The notes beneath the pieces were generated by a model. The model was given only the letters and a program-made list of their open reading frames with translations. It did not search any database and was not told the origin of the DNA. The translations under genes and the position numbers were made by a program. From Schlesneria sp. (lineage in GTDB: Bacteria > Planctomycetota > Planctomycetia > Planctomycetales > Planctomycetaceae), in the NCBI GenBank assembly GCA_028291515.1, contig JAQGHU010000114.1, forward strand, positions 203,214 to 267,213: a stretch of 64,000 nucleotides of DNA, in the 5' to 3' direction. This document shows positions 44,730 through 53,581 of the stretch, piece after piece; the first letter of the stretch is position 1; each line of letters starts with the position of its first letter.

Positions 44730-46553
44730 ATGACTGAATCCCAATTCGATGAGGAACGTGACGATGCCATTGTGGGGCGAGCCTTTCGCTGGTCCGCGCT
44801 GGTTATTGTTCTCATTGGGGCCGGAGCTGGGGTTGCCTATTGGCGATCGACCATCAAACCGCCACCAATTGTCAATCAGTCAATCCCGGTCAAACCAGAA
44901 GTTCGGGAACGGCCGACGCTGACGATTCCGGCGATGCCATTCGCGGACATCACACAGTCCGCGGGAATTCATTTCGTCCACGAAAATGGGGCGGCCGGCG
45001 AGAAGCTGCTGCCCGAATCGATGGGTGGCGGGGTTGCGTTCCTGGATTATGACGGCGACGGCGATCCCGACATTCTGTGCGTGAACTCGTGTCGCTGGCC
45101 CTGGGATGAGCGCCCCCTGGAGCATCCTCCTACCATGGCACTCTATCGCAATGACGGGGAATGCAAGTTCACGGATGTCACGAACGACGCGGGACTCGAC
45201 GTCACATTCTATGGTCAGGGGGTCGCCGTTGGTGACTACGACAATGATGGCGACATCGATCTGTATCTGACGGCCGTCGGACGGAATCATCTCTATCGCA
45301 ACGATGGAGGGCGATTTGTCGACGTCACCGAATCGGCCAACGTCGGCGGAACAAAAGAGCAATGGAGCACAAGTTGCGGCTTCCTGGACTACGACAACGA
45401 CGGTGACCTGGATTTGTTTGTCTGCAACTACGTTCGCTGGACTCGCGAATTTGATAAGGCTCAGCCATTCACGCTGACAGGTGAACGAGCTTACGGGCGG
45501 CCCCAGGAATTCCCCGGAACTTATCCCTATCTCTATCGAAACGACGGCGAAGGCAAATTCAGTGAAGTCAGCGAAGCGGCCGGCCTGAGAACGAAGAACC
45601 CCGTTCGACAGGAAGTGTATGCCGCGAAATCGTTGGGCGTCACGTTTGGTGATTTCGACGATGACGGCTGGATCGATATCGCCGTCGCCAACGACACGGT
45701 GCAAAACTTCCTCTTTCATAACCAGAAAAACGGCACCTTTGTCGAGAAGGCTGTCGAACGAGGGATGGCGTTCGACCAGCAAGGGCAGGCTCGCGGCGCG
45801 ATGGGGATCGATCTGGCACGCATCCGCGGCAGCGATCACCTGGCAATCGCGATCGGTAACTTCGCGAACGAAATGAGTGCTCTGTACGTCGCCAGTGGCA
45901 ATTCGATGCAATTCAATGACGAAGCCATCGCCACCGGGATTGGGCCTCAATCACGACTGGAACTGACTTTCGGAACGCTCTTCGTCGATGTCGATCTCGA
46001 TAGCCGGTTCGATATCGTGGCCGCGAATGGTCACCTGGAGCCCGAAATTAACAAGGTTCAGGCGAGCCAGTTCTACGAGCAACCACCTCATTTCTTCTGG
46101 AACTGCGGCCCGGAATCGCGGACAGAGTTTGTTCCCGTCCCGTCGGAGAAATGCGGCTCCGATTTTCTCAAGCGAATGGTTGGACGAGGTGCCGCGTTCG
46201 CTGATATCGACGGTGATGGTGATCTGGATCTTTTATTTGGAGCGACCGGTTCAAAACCTCGCTTGCTGCGAAACGATCAGAAACTCGGACACCATTGGCT
46301 GCGAGTCGACGTCGCGGGAGTCAAAGGGGGGCGCTCAGCGATTGGTGCGAAAATCGAAGTGGTTTATGCGGATGGAAAGGCCATCAGCCAGATCATGCCG
46401 ACACGGGGATATCTGTCGCAAAGCGAATTTCCGGCGACGTTCGGTTTGGGCTCGCAACACAAGGTCTCTAAGGTCACAATTCAGTGGCCCACGGGCGAGA
46501 GCAAAACAATTGATGCTCCGCCGATTGACCAAGTCCTGAAGGTCTCGCCTTAG
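44730..46553 (+). CDS. CRTAC1-type protein: FG-GAP/VCBS propeller plus ASPIC/UnbV domain
   Basis: 607 residues from the ATG at 44730 (AGGA about ten bases upstream). A signal anchor is at about residues 20-40 (WSALVIVLIGAGAGVAYW). Repeated Asp-rich calcium-binding loops (FLDYDGDGDPDILCV, VGDYDNDGDIDLYLT, FLDYDNDGDLDLFVC, FGDFDDDGWIDIAVA, FADIDGDGDLDLLFG) form a seven-blade propeller. The last ~85 residues, HHWLRVDVAGVKGGRSAIGA then GYLSQSEFPATFGLG, are the ASPIC/UnbV domain. In planctomycetes such proteins often sit beside multihaem cytochromes, as here 99 bases downstream. The role is probably extracellular or periplasmic scaffold or recognition; no catalysis is established. Confidence 0.9.
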   Translation: MTESQFDEERDDAIVGRAFRWSALVIVLIGAGAGVAYWRSTIKPPPIVNQSIPVKPEVRERPTLTIPAMPFADITQSAGIHFVHENGAAGEKLLPESMGGGVAFLDYDGDGDPDILCVNSCRWPWDERPLEHPPTMALYRNDGECKFTDVTNDAGLDVTFYGQGVAVGDYDNDGDIDLYLTAVGRNHLYRNDGGRFVDVTESANVGGTKEQWSTSCGFLDYDNDGDLDLFVCNYVRWTREFDKAQPFTLTGERAYGRPQEFPGTYPYLYRNDGEGKFSEVSEAAGLRTKNPVRQEVYAAKSLGVTFGDFDDDGWIDIAVANDTVQNFLFHNQKNGTFVEKAVERGMAFDQQGQARGAMGIDLARIRGSDHLAIAIGNFANEMSALYVASGNSMQFNDEAIATGIGPQSRLELTFGTLFVDVDLDSRFDIVAANGHLEPEINKVQASQFYEQPPHFFWNCGPESRTEFVPVPSEKCGSDFLKRMVGRGAAFADIDGDGDLDLLFGATGSKPRLLRNDQKLGHHWLRVDVAGVKGGRSAIGAKIEVVYADGKAISQIMPTRGYLSQSEFPATFGLGSQHKVSKVTIQWPTGESKTIDAPPIDQVLKVSP

Positions 46554-46557
46554 CCTC

Positions 46558-47028
46558 ATGATGCCGCTCCCTATCCGAGTCGATGTCGACAACTTGCCTC
46601 CGCTGATCATGGGGGCCTTGCTGCTGTGCGCGGCCGCTTTTATGGCGCTCAAGCAATGGTGGGCTCACCGGCGCTTGATGCAGAACATGAAGGTGAACGA
46701 AGCGGGCTACCAAATCGCCGAGAGGCAGATTCGCCATCGACTGGCAGTCGGCGTCTTGCTGTTTGTGCTTGCAGTCGCCATTCCGCTGGGCGATCAATTG
46801 GACATATTTTTCCGTGCACGCCCGGGGGTGTTTTTCGCTTATTGGATGGGAGTTCTGTTACTGGTGTTTGCGATGGTTGTGATCGCACTCGGTGACATCC
46901 TGTCAACCCTCGCCGCTGCCCGCCTGTCGCAGGTCGACTTGCGCCGCGAACGACAAGAACTGGAAGAAGAAATTCGGCGGTTTCGAGCGCAAAGCAATGG
47001 CACGGACGAGAAACACGACGAACGTTAG
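46558..47028 (+). CDS. Three-helix membrane protein with coiled-coil tail
   Basis: 156 residues. Three hydrophobic segments (about 16-31, 62-78, 91-112) are followed by a charged coiled coil (LSQVDLRRERQELEEEIRRFR, about 122-143). It begins four bases after the CRTAC1 stop, so it is probably translated from the same transcript. No family is recognised. The coiled coil could tether the upstream proteins. Confidence 0.65.
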   Translation: MMPLPIRVDVDNLPPLIMGALLLCAAAFMALKQWWAHRRLMQNMKVNEAGYQIAERQIRHRLAVGVLLFVLAVAIPLGDQLDIFFRARPGVFFAYWMGVLLLVFAMVVIALGDILSTLAAARLSQVDLRRERQELEEEIRRFRAQSNGTDEKHDER

Positions 47029-47123
47029 CCGTCCTATCCTCGTGGGAACGGGCTTCCAGCCCGTCCGTCTTGATTTGGTTTTGTCAGCTCGTGTGGACAT
47101 CGCCTTCGGACGCCTGCCATCTC

Positions 47124-47216
47124 CGTCATTCCCGCGCAGGCGGGAATCCAGCGAATTGTGCAGACGGTGTCGATTTGGTGCCGAAAGACTGGATTCCCGC
47201 CTGCGCGGGAATGACG
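47124..47216. repeat. Palindromic intergenic repeat (long hairpin)
   Basis: A 28-base arm at 47124-47151 (starts CGTCATTCCCGCGCAGGCGG) is the exact reverse complement of 47189-47216, with a 37-base loop. The arm resembles a widespread bacterial repeat of this sequence type (TCATTCCCGCGCAGGCGGGA). It separates the cytochrome unit from the convergent ARPP-1 gene and might act in transcript ending or mRNA stability. Confidence 0.85.
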
Positions 47217-47286
47217 AATAGAAGCGGCCCAGGCGATCATCGCACCGGCCCGTCGTGCCACTACTCGACATCACGGATTTGACTGC

Positions 47287-48600
47287 CTACTTCGCGTATC
47301 CGGAAAAATGAACACCGCCCATGCCACCCATTGCCGCCGGCGCGGCTGCTGGTTGTTCGACATGCGAACTGAACGAAAGCACGTGCTGACCTTCGCGACG
47401 AGTCAAAGCGACCCCTTGTCCGGCCTCGGACGATGCGACTTTCGCTCCCAACGCTTCCGCCAAAAACGATTCCGCTGCGTCTCGCTTCATGTCCGCGATC
47501 TTGGTGTCGTTGGCCTCTTGGGCATTCGTGGCATCTAGGGCATAGCTTTTCAGCAGCTTGGGCCAGACTTTTTGAAATAGCGGTGTGGAGTCAAACACGT
47601 CGATCGTTTCAATCTTGCCATTGATGGCGACCAGCACGCCCACGACTTGGTCGATCTTCGAGACTGGTGTCTGCAGATGCTCCAGGTAGGGCTCCAGCTT
47701 TTTGATGTTGTCGACGTTCACATAGTTGGCTGTGAAAGCGCCAGAAACAGGACTGAGCCCGGACTGATTATTTGCGATGGCCACGCTCTCCCAGACCGCG
47801 CTTTGATCTTTTTCGGATTGAACCGCCACGCGCGACGCCTTGCTTAAATGGCCGACGGTGGCGACGAACTTGCCGCGGTCGGCGTCCTGGGCCAATCGAC
47901 TGGAGGCGTGGTCGACGGGAAGTGCTGCCAAAACGGTCAGTTCTGACGTCGGCGAACTGTTCGCGTTCTGAATCTGCGCCAGCGTTTCGTCAGCCCCTTT
48001 TTCGCCCCACCGACCACTCTCAACGCAGAAGACGGGAATCCGCGTCGGTGAGCTATGTGCCGCGAGGACCAATTCGTTGGCAATGGTCCGGTCCTGGCTT
48101 CCGCCGATGATGATCTCGCCTGGCATCAGATACAGCGGCTTGTCGGAATTGTTCACTACGATCAGGGTATTCACGTCGTTTCCGGCGGACAAGACCGCAT
48201 TGCCGCCACTCCGATGACGGGTTGGTTGCTCGTCCGCCGGTGTGTCGCCGTCGTCGTTGTTCGCGATTGTCGACGCATCGGCGTTGGCGGCGTCAGAACT
48301 CTGCCTCTCATAGGTGGCGGCAAGCTCTCGTATTTCGACGGTTCCCGCTTTCAGTCCTTCATCCAGTGTGATGTAGCGGTCTTCCGTCTTCGCAGCACGA
48401 CTGCTGACTGGAAAGATCGTCAGATTCTCATACCGAATCGCGTCGCCAACGACAAAGTCTTGCAACGCAAACGTTCCAGAGGACGCTGGTGATGTTGTAG
48501 TGTCAGACTTGACGGAGTTATTCCGGGGAACCGGCGGAGATTCACTGCACCCGACGATGAGAACTCCTGCCACCATCAGTCCAGCCAGTTTTCGCGACAT
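47287..48600 (-). CDS. ARPP-1/DUF6569-type lipoprotein
   Basis: 437 residues from the ATG at 48600 with GGAGAT upstream. The N-terminus MSRKLAGLMVAGVLIVGC ends in a lipobox, so the mature protein should be lipidated at that Cys. VVNNSDKPLYLMPGEIIIGG followed by SQDRTIANE (about residues 150-180) is the hallmark of the ARPP-1 (DUF6569) domain, otherwise seen with rhodanese/phosphatase proteins. An Asp/Thr-rich insertion follows residue 105. It probably binds a ligand or partner in the periplasm; a function is not known. It has its own convergent boundary with the repeat at 47.1 kb. Confidence 0.8.
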   Translation of the reverse strand: MSRKLAGLMVAGVLIVGCSESPPVPRNNSVKSDTTTSPASSGTFALQDFVVGDAIRYENLTIFPVSSRAAKTEDRYITLDEGLKAGTVEIRELAATYERQSSDAANADASTIANNDDGDTPADEQPTRHRSGGNAVLSAGNDVNTLIVVNNSDKPLYLMPGEIIIGGSQDRTIANELVLAAHSSPTRIPVFCVESGRWGEKGADETLAQIQNANSSPTSELTVLAALPVDHASSRLAQDADRGKFVATVGHLSKASRVAVQSEKDQSAVWESVAIANNQSGLSPVSGAFTANYVNVDNIKKLEPYLEHLQTPVSKIDQVVGVLVAINGKIETIDVFDSTPLFQKVWPKLLKSYALDATNAQEANDTKIADMKRDAAESFLAEALGAKVASSEAGQGVALTRREGQHVLSFSSHVEQPAAAPAAMGGMGGVHFSGYAK

Positions 48601-48773
48601 GACAATCTCCTTCCAGACGCTTGATCGAACGAAACATTCTGGGCCACGCGGCCCTTCAGCGACGGAATCAATGCACGAACTTGGATCTGGCGAGATGAAC
48701 TGCAATGAAATGGAACCGGAGTGTCTCCGGTCGTGATTTGGACGTACTGAAGTGTCAAAAGTTCCCGGCCGAA

Positions 48774-48812
48774 TAAAAAAAGCCCCGCGGCCAATGATTG
48801 CCGGGGGCTTGA
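48774..48812 (-). terminator. Intrinsic terminator (minus strand)
   Basis: AGCCCCGCGGC (48781-48791) pairs with GCCGGGGGCT (48800-48809), one bulge, and on the minus strand is followed by TTTTTTTATT. It lies 27 bases past the stop of the Tat-exported protein at 48839. Confidence 0.88.
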
Positions 48813-48838
48813 AGATCGTCCGAATCGATCACCAGATC

Positions 48839-50386
48839 TTACGCCTCGACCCCCAGCAGTTTGCAGGCTTCGTCATAGCCCGCCGCGCGGAAGCCGTGCT
48901 TGTCATCGCGGTTGTAGCCATACGCACTGGCAGTGACACGGGCCAGGGCGACCACTTGACGCCAGCGGAATGCCGGTCGGGTGGTGCGGTATTCTTCGCG
49001 AACGGTGTGATAATATTTCTCGCCGTGCAGTCGCCCGTCTTCGCTGATCGCATACTTCAGCATCAAATCGAAGACGGGATCGACGCCGTGGCCACGGTCA
49101 CCGTAAATCTGGATCGCGGCGGTCGCTCGTCCCTGATCATTGTTGCGAATCGCGTCTTCCGTTTCGGCGAGTAGCCCCTTGGCGTCGTCGATCTTGATCA
49201 ACGCCCGCTGTTCGTCGGTAGGGTAGGCCGGAGTCGGGAACGGAGCCGACTGCACGCCGGCGTGGTAGGCGGCGACGATCAATCCCGAAATGACATGCTT
49301 CGACTCGGCCACGCGAGCCATATTCCGCCACGCGTTCGTCGCGTCGGACGAATGCACACCGGCAGAATCACCGTGAGTCCGCCATTTGTCGCCCCCTTGT
49401 CGCAGCACATACAGGTTGGAAGCCATCGAGATCGCTTCGCCGACGACTTCAGGATCGATCCCCTCTGCGAGTGCGGCGGCAGCAGCCTCGGCCGCGCGGT
49501 CACGGGGACCGTTGTAGATCGCCAGAGCCAAAGCTTCGACCGCCGCATCACCGGGGTCACGCTTGCCCAAGGCTTTCCCGGCGAGTTTGTATTGGTCGAG
49601 CAGCTTGGGCATCAGCGAGCGAATCGGCGATTCCGCCTGCTTGTGCTCAATCCGCATCCGTTCATGATCGGCGCACAGTCGGACGCATTGGCGCAGCAGT
49701 GAATACGAATACTCTTTGCCAAGCAGTCCCACCAGGCCGTAGGTGCGATGGGCAAACACGAACCGGTGAACATTCATGTCGTCCTGAATCGCCGGTTGCA
49801 GCGCGTTGAACGTATCCAACGGCGAGTCACCCACCTGTGTCAGCAGTGCTTCGCCCAGCTTCATATCCGGCGTGCGGCACGCATCGCGAATCTGTTGACC
49901 CAGATCTCCTTCAGCATGTTCAGCCGCGTGGATCGCGGCCAATTCCGTATGCGACGCACCGCCGACGCTCTGGATCTGCTGAGCGTTCCGATACAGCACC
50001 TTTAACACCGGCAACGGCTCTCGCCCACTCGTCAATTGCCGACTCATCTCCAAGGCTGGCAGCATCGCCATCGCCGTGTGGAAGCCAACATAGTCACAGC
50101 CACCAAAGGTCACCGCATTGGCCAATGCTCCAGCGGCGATCAGCTTCTTCAACTCGACTTCGCCGTTCTGGATCTTTTGCGCGAGCAACGGCTGCAATTT
50201 GTCAGCCGGAGTATTCCGCATCAACTCAACCAGGCTGGCATATTCACCGAGCGGTATCGAGTCGGACCCCTGAACTGCAAACGCGGTCGAGAATCCCAAG
50301 TCCTGGGCCAGCGACGTTCCCAAACCAGCGGCCAGCATGCCGCGACCGACATCCGACAAAAATGCGCGACGAGTTGAGGGAGCCAT
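48839..50386 (-). CDS. Tat-exported helical protein of unknown function
   Basis: 515 residues from the ATG at 50386 (GGAGA upstream). Residues 1-40, STRRAFLSDVGRGMLAAGLG then TSLAQ, are a twin-arginine signal. The mature protein is almost wholly alpha-helical, with conserved-looking segments FGGCDYVGFHTAMAMLPALEM, GGASHTELAAIHAAEHAEGD, and GGDKWRTHGDSAGVHSSDAT. The His-rich helices and Tat export suggest a cofactor- or metal-bound enzyme that folds in the cytoplasm, but I recognise no family. It is divergent from the kinase-sigma pair and ends at its own terminator. Confidence 0.65.
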   Translation of the reverse strand: MAPSTRRAFLSDVGRGMLAAGLGTSLAQDLGFSTAFAVQGSDSIPLGEYASLVELMRNTPADKLQPLLAQKIQNGEVELKKLIAAGALANAVTFGGCDYVGFHTAMAMLPALEMSRQLTSGREPLPVLKVLYRNAQQIQSVGGASHTELAAIHAAEHAEGDLGQQIRDACRTPDMKLGEALLTQVGDSPLDTFNALQPAIQDDMNVHRFVFAHRTYGLVGLLGKEYSYSLLRQCVRLCADHERMRIEHKQAESPIRSLMPKLLDQYKLAGKALGKRDPGDAAVEALALAIYNGPRDRAAEAAAAALAEGIDPEVVGEAISMASNLYVLRQGGDKWRTHGDSAGVHSSDATNAWRNMARVAESKHVISGLIVAAYHAGVQSAPFPTPAYPTDEQRALIKIDDAKGLLAETEDAIRNNDQGRATAAIQIYGDRGHGVDPVFDLMLKYAISEDGRLHGEKYYHTVREEYRTTRPAFRWRQVVALARVTASAYGYNRDDKHGFRAAGYDEACKLLGVEA

Positions 50387-50639
50387 TTTGATTCTCCAGT
50401 GAGCGTGACGGGAATACGGAGCGGAAGATTGCTGTCTCTGTCTAGAACGGAAGTGCGTTACATGCGCGATCTGCAATCAGAGTGGCACCGCAAAGTCACT
50501 GCCTGTCAGCAAATAAGAAGTGTCGGTGCCCAGGTTTGTGGCGAACGCGGACAATCAGCTACTGAAGATGCTAACGTGTTGCCGACGCGACTTCCAGATG
50601 TTGTCTCGGTGCGCGCGTAACGCCAGTCAGTTATCATGG

Positions 50640-52601
50640 ATGCCGTTCGGTACGCCCCATCTTGATCCCACGGAAGCAATTGTGACGGAACATCCCGATC
50701 TCCAACTGCTGCTCGAACTCGCTCTCGGCCAAATCGGCGGCCGTGACATGGAAGGTGTCGCGGCACATGTCGAACAGTGCGATGTGTGTCAGGAGCGGTT
50801 GGAGCACTTGGATAATTCGTCCGACGAACTGATCAATCAATTAAGCGGCCTGGATCGTCGAAACCCAGGTCTGCCGTCGAATTCTGAACCATGGACAGCG
50901 TCGATCAGCGAGATCGTTTTGCAATCCGAGCAGGCGGTTTCTCGAATCACGATCGACGCCGGGCGTGATCTCGCGCACCGCCTGTTAGCGGGCGCGGTCC
51001 GATTGGATCGGTTCGAATTGCGATCCGAATTGGGCGTCGGTTCGTTTGGCTACGTCTTCGAAGCGTGGGACCCGCGACTTGAGCGAATCGTCGCCCTCAA
51101 GGTACAACGCGCCGGCAGTATGGCCTCCAGCGAAGAAGTCGAGAGATTCCTGCGCGAAGCACGCAGCGCTGCACGTCTCAAGCATCCCTCCATTGTGTCT
51201 CTGTACGAAACGGGACAGACAGCAGACCACGTCTGGTATCTGGTTTGCGAACGTATCGAAGGTGTGACGCTGGAGGAGCGATTGAAACAGGGCCCGTTAG
51301 CTCCGGTCGAGGCAGCAACTCTGGGGGCGGAATTGGCCGAGGCTTTGCATTATGCCCACGAGCAGGGAGTCGTTCATCGCGATATCAAGCCGTCGAATAT
51401 CATCATCGATCGCTCACAGCGCGCCCATGTGATGGACTTTGGCTTGGCGAAACGTGATGCCGGTGAACCGACGATGACTTCGGATGGGCGAGTGCTCGGG
51501 ACTCCCGCCTATATGTCGCCCGAACAAGCATCCGGAACTTCGCACCTGGTCGACGCGCGCAGCGATATCTACAGCCTGGGTGTCGTCCTGTACGAAATCC
51601 TCACGGGCGAGAGACCATTCTCGGGGAATCGCCGACTACTGCTGCTGCAGGTTCTTGAAGATGAACCGCGCCCCCTGCGGGCGATCAAGCCCGATCTTCC
51701 TCGAGACCTGGAAGTCATCTGCTTGAAAGCCATGCACAAGGTGCCTGCCAAGCGGTATCAGTCGGCGAAAGAACTGGCAGAGGATCTGCATCGGTTTCAA
51801 CAGGGCCGACCGATTTTGGCGCGACCGATGGGATCTGCAGAGCGGGTCTGGCGGTGGTGTCGCAGGTATCCTATGGCTGTCAGCGTGCTCGCCACGATGT
51901 TCATCGGCTCGGTCGCAGGGCTGTGGTATCTGGCCAGTCTTTCCGAATCATTCGTTCGCGAGACTGCATTGGAAAGCGCACGTCTGGAAACGAAGATGCT
52001 CGATGAGGTCTGGCGGTTCTACAGCGAAGAAATATCGGATCTGGATCCGCGAGTGACCAATATCGCCATCACCGAGAATTATCGCCAGGTCCATCCCGCG
52101 CTGCCGCTGCCCGCCACATTCGCCATCGATCTGGGCGAACGAATCAGCCGTCGCAGCCCGGGGATGGCGGTCCGCGTCTTCAGTCAGTTTCCGTGGCCGA
52201 CGCGAAAAGATGGTGGCCCCCAGGACGATTTCGATCGCGAGGCCCTGCAGTGGCTGGAAACAAACGCTCGCCCCAATGCCGATCCGCCAGCAGAGTATGT
52301 TCGGTTCGTTGCGGATAACGACCGACGCCAGTTGCTGCACTATACCGCTCGCTTCATGGAGAAAAGCTGCATTGGGTGCCATAACCACCCACAAAGCCGC
52401 AGCCCGAAAAAGGACTGGAAGGAAGGTGAAGTGGTCGGCGTCTTGAAAATCGTCCGCCCGCTGGACCGGGAAATCGCCAGCACGCAAGCCGGCTTGCGAC
52501 AGGCATCTTTCATCATGGGGAGCATCTGGTCATTGGTGCTGATCGCGATCGTAGCGGTGTCAGCCTTCGTACAGCATCGTCGACAGGGGGCCTCTCGATG
52601 A
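50640..52601 (+). CDS. Transmembrane Ser/Thr kinase with anti-sigma-like zinc motif and haem-type sensor domain
   Basis: 653 residues from the ATG at 50640; a GTG at 50682 with GGAAG nearby is an alternative and would remove 14 residues. HVEQCDVCQ (His43, Cys47, Cys50) is the HxxxCxxC zinc motif of anti-sigma factors. A Hanks kinase (about 125-395) follows with GVGSFGYVFEA, VVHRDIKPSNIII, MDFGLAKRD and MSPEQASG. A helix (about 420-440) leads outside to a domain of about 180 residues with FMEKSCIGCHNHPQSRSP, a CxxCH at 577-581 as in DUF3365/Tll0287-like c-haem sensors. A second helix is at about 623-645. It overlaps the ECF sigma gene (ATGA). It should link an extracytoplasmic redox or gas signal to phosphorylation and to the sigma factor. 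Confidence 0.85.
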   Translation: MPFGTPHLDPTEAIVTEHPDLQLLLELALGQIGGRDMEGVAAHVEQCDVCQERLEHLDNSSDELINQLSGLDRRNPGLPSNSEPWTASISEIVLQSEQAVSRITIDAGRDLAHRLLAGAVRLDRFELRSELGVGSFGYVFEAWDPRLERIVALKVQRAGSMASSEEVERFLREARSAARLKHPSIVSLYETGQTADHVWYLVCERIEGVTLEERLKQGPLAPVEAATLGAELAEALHYAHEQGVVHRDIKPSNIIIDRSQRAHVMDFGLAKRDAGEPTMTSDGRVLGTPAYMSPEQASGTSHLVDARSDIYSLGVVLYEILTGERPFSGNRRLLLLQVLEDEPRPLRAIKPDLPRDLEVICLKAMHKVPAKRYQSAKELAEDLHRFQQGRPILARPMGSAERVWRWCRRYPMAVSVLATMFIGSVAGLWYLASLSESFVRETALESARLETKMLDEVWRFYSEEISDLDPRVTNIAITENYRQVHPALPLPATFAIDLGERISRRSPGMAVRVFSQFPWPTRKDGGPQDDFDREALQWLETNARPNADPPAEYVRFVADNDRRQLLHYTARFMEKSCIGCHNHPQSRSPKKDWKEGEVVGVLKIVRPLDREIASTQAGLRQASFIMGSIWSLVLIAIVAVSAFVQHRRQGASR

Positions 52602-53218
52602 GCAATGGCCCCAATGACAAGGGCGACGCCTCGGGGCGCTCAACCTCGCGCAGTCTCTTGGCCGATGCGCGACTGGCCAATCCCGTGGCATGGGAACGCT
52701 TGGTCCGACTGTACGCTCCGCTGGTGGCATCGTGGTGCCGACGCCAGGGTGTCGAAGGACAAGACGTTGTCGATGTTATGCAAGATGTCTTTTCTGCAGT
52801 GGCAGGCCATTTGGGGCGTTTTCGAAAGGATCGGCCGGGAGATACATTCCGAGGCTGGCTGGCCACAATCACTCGAAACAAGATCCGCGATCACTTTCGC
52901 AAGCGCCTGGCCGAACCCGCTGCAGCAGGCGGATCGGACAGTGTTCGTCGTCTCCAACAGATACAGGCTCCCGACATCGATAGTACGGATGTCCTCTCCG
53001 TCGACGAAGTTCAATTGGATGACTTGTTACGAGCGGCCTTGGATTCCATTCGCGGCGAGTTCCAAGACCAGACTTGGCAGGCCTTCTGGAAAGTCGTCGT
53101 CGAAGGTCGAGCCACAGCCGATGTGGCCGCAGACCTGGGCATGAAACCAGGCACCGTCCGAGTCGCCAAGTCCCGCGTGTTGCTACGCCTTCGCCGAGAA
53201 CTAGGTGACACGAACTAA
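52598..53218 (+). CDS. ECF RNA polymerase sigma factor
   Basis: 206 residues. Sigma region 2 covers LVASWCRRQGVEGQDVVDVM and QDVFSAVAGHLGRFR (about 45-80), with FRGWLATITRNKIRDHFRK. Region 4 is ATADVAADLGMKPGTVRVAKSRVL (about 172-195), with the helix-turn-helix for the -35 box. The ATG overlaps the kinase stop (ATGA), so translation is coupled and the two proteins probably act together. Planctomycete ECF groups are often partnered with kinases rather than classic anti-sigmas. Here the kinase itself has an anti-sigma-like zinc motif. A likely outcome is autoregulation of this operon. Confidence 0.9.
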   Translation: MSNGPNDKGDASGRSTSRSLLADARLANPVAWERLVRLYAPLVASWCRRQGVEGQDVVDVMQDVFSAVAGHLGRFRKDRPGDTFRGWLATITRNKIRDHFRKRLAEPAAAGGSDSVRRLQQIQAPDIDSTDVLSVDEVQLDDLLRAALDSIRGEFQDQTWQAFWKVVVEGRATADVAADLGMKPGTVRVAKSRVLLRLRRELGDTN

Positions 53219-53248
53219 CGACGATGTAGCGCCAGCCCTCAATCCCAC

Positions 53249-53541
53249 AGGTGAGCCGCGCTGCGTCAGCACGCGGACCCTTTGACGCTGCCGTCAGCAA
53301 TGCCTCGTCAACTCCTAATCGAAGCAGTCCGCCTGTTGATTCAACCGCACTTGTCGTGAAAGGCCGAGAAAAGAAAGTTTTGAAACTCAGAGGCACAGAG
53401 GAAACAGAGAAGGCAAACAGGAGGACGACCTCCATCACCTTCTACGCCTTTTTCTCTGTCTCCTCTGTGCCTCTGTGTTTCAAACTCTTCGCCCTCTGAA
53501 GTCATTGGTCGGTCAGCGTGCTGATGCAGCGCGGCTCGCCA
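53249..53541. repeat. Nested inverted-repeat element (MITE-like)
   Basis: Outer arms of about 29 bases at 53249-53279 and 53511-53541 (starting GGTGAGCCGCGCTGCGTCAG; two or three differences). Inner arms of about 35 bases at 53378-53412 and 53446-53484 (TTTGAAACTCAGAGGCACAG and complement-like). The whole can fold as a long stem within a stem. There is no gene in the 293 bases. It separates the sigma gene from the convergent giant lipoprotein gene. Confidence 0.7.
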
Positions 53542-53581
53542 AGACCGGAATGGTAGTCGCCGGTCCCGCGAATGTCGCTCA

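Noticed and set aside
44880..45950. A 356-codon minus-strand frame opposite the CRTAC1 gene
   Set aside because: Val/Ile/Asp-rich reversal of the Asp-loop repeats; no independent signature.
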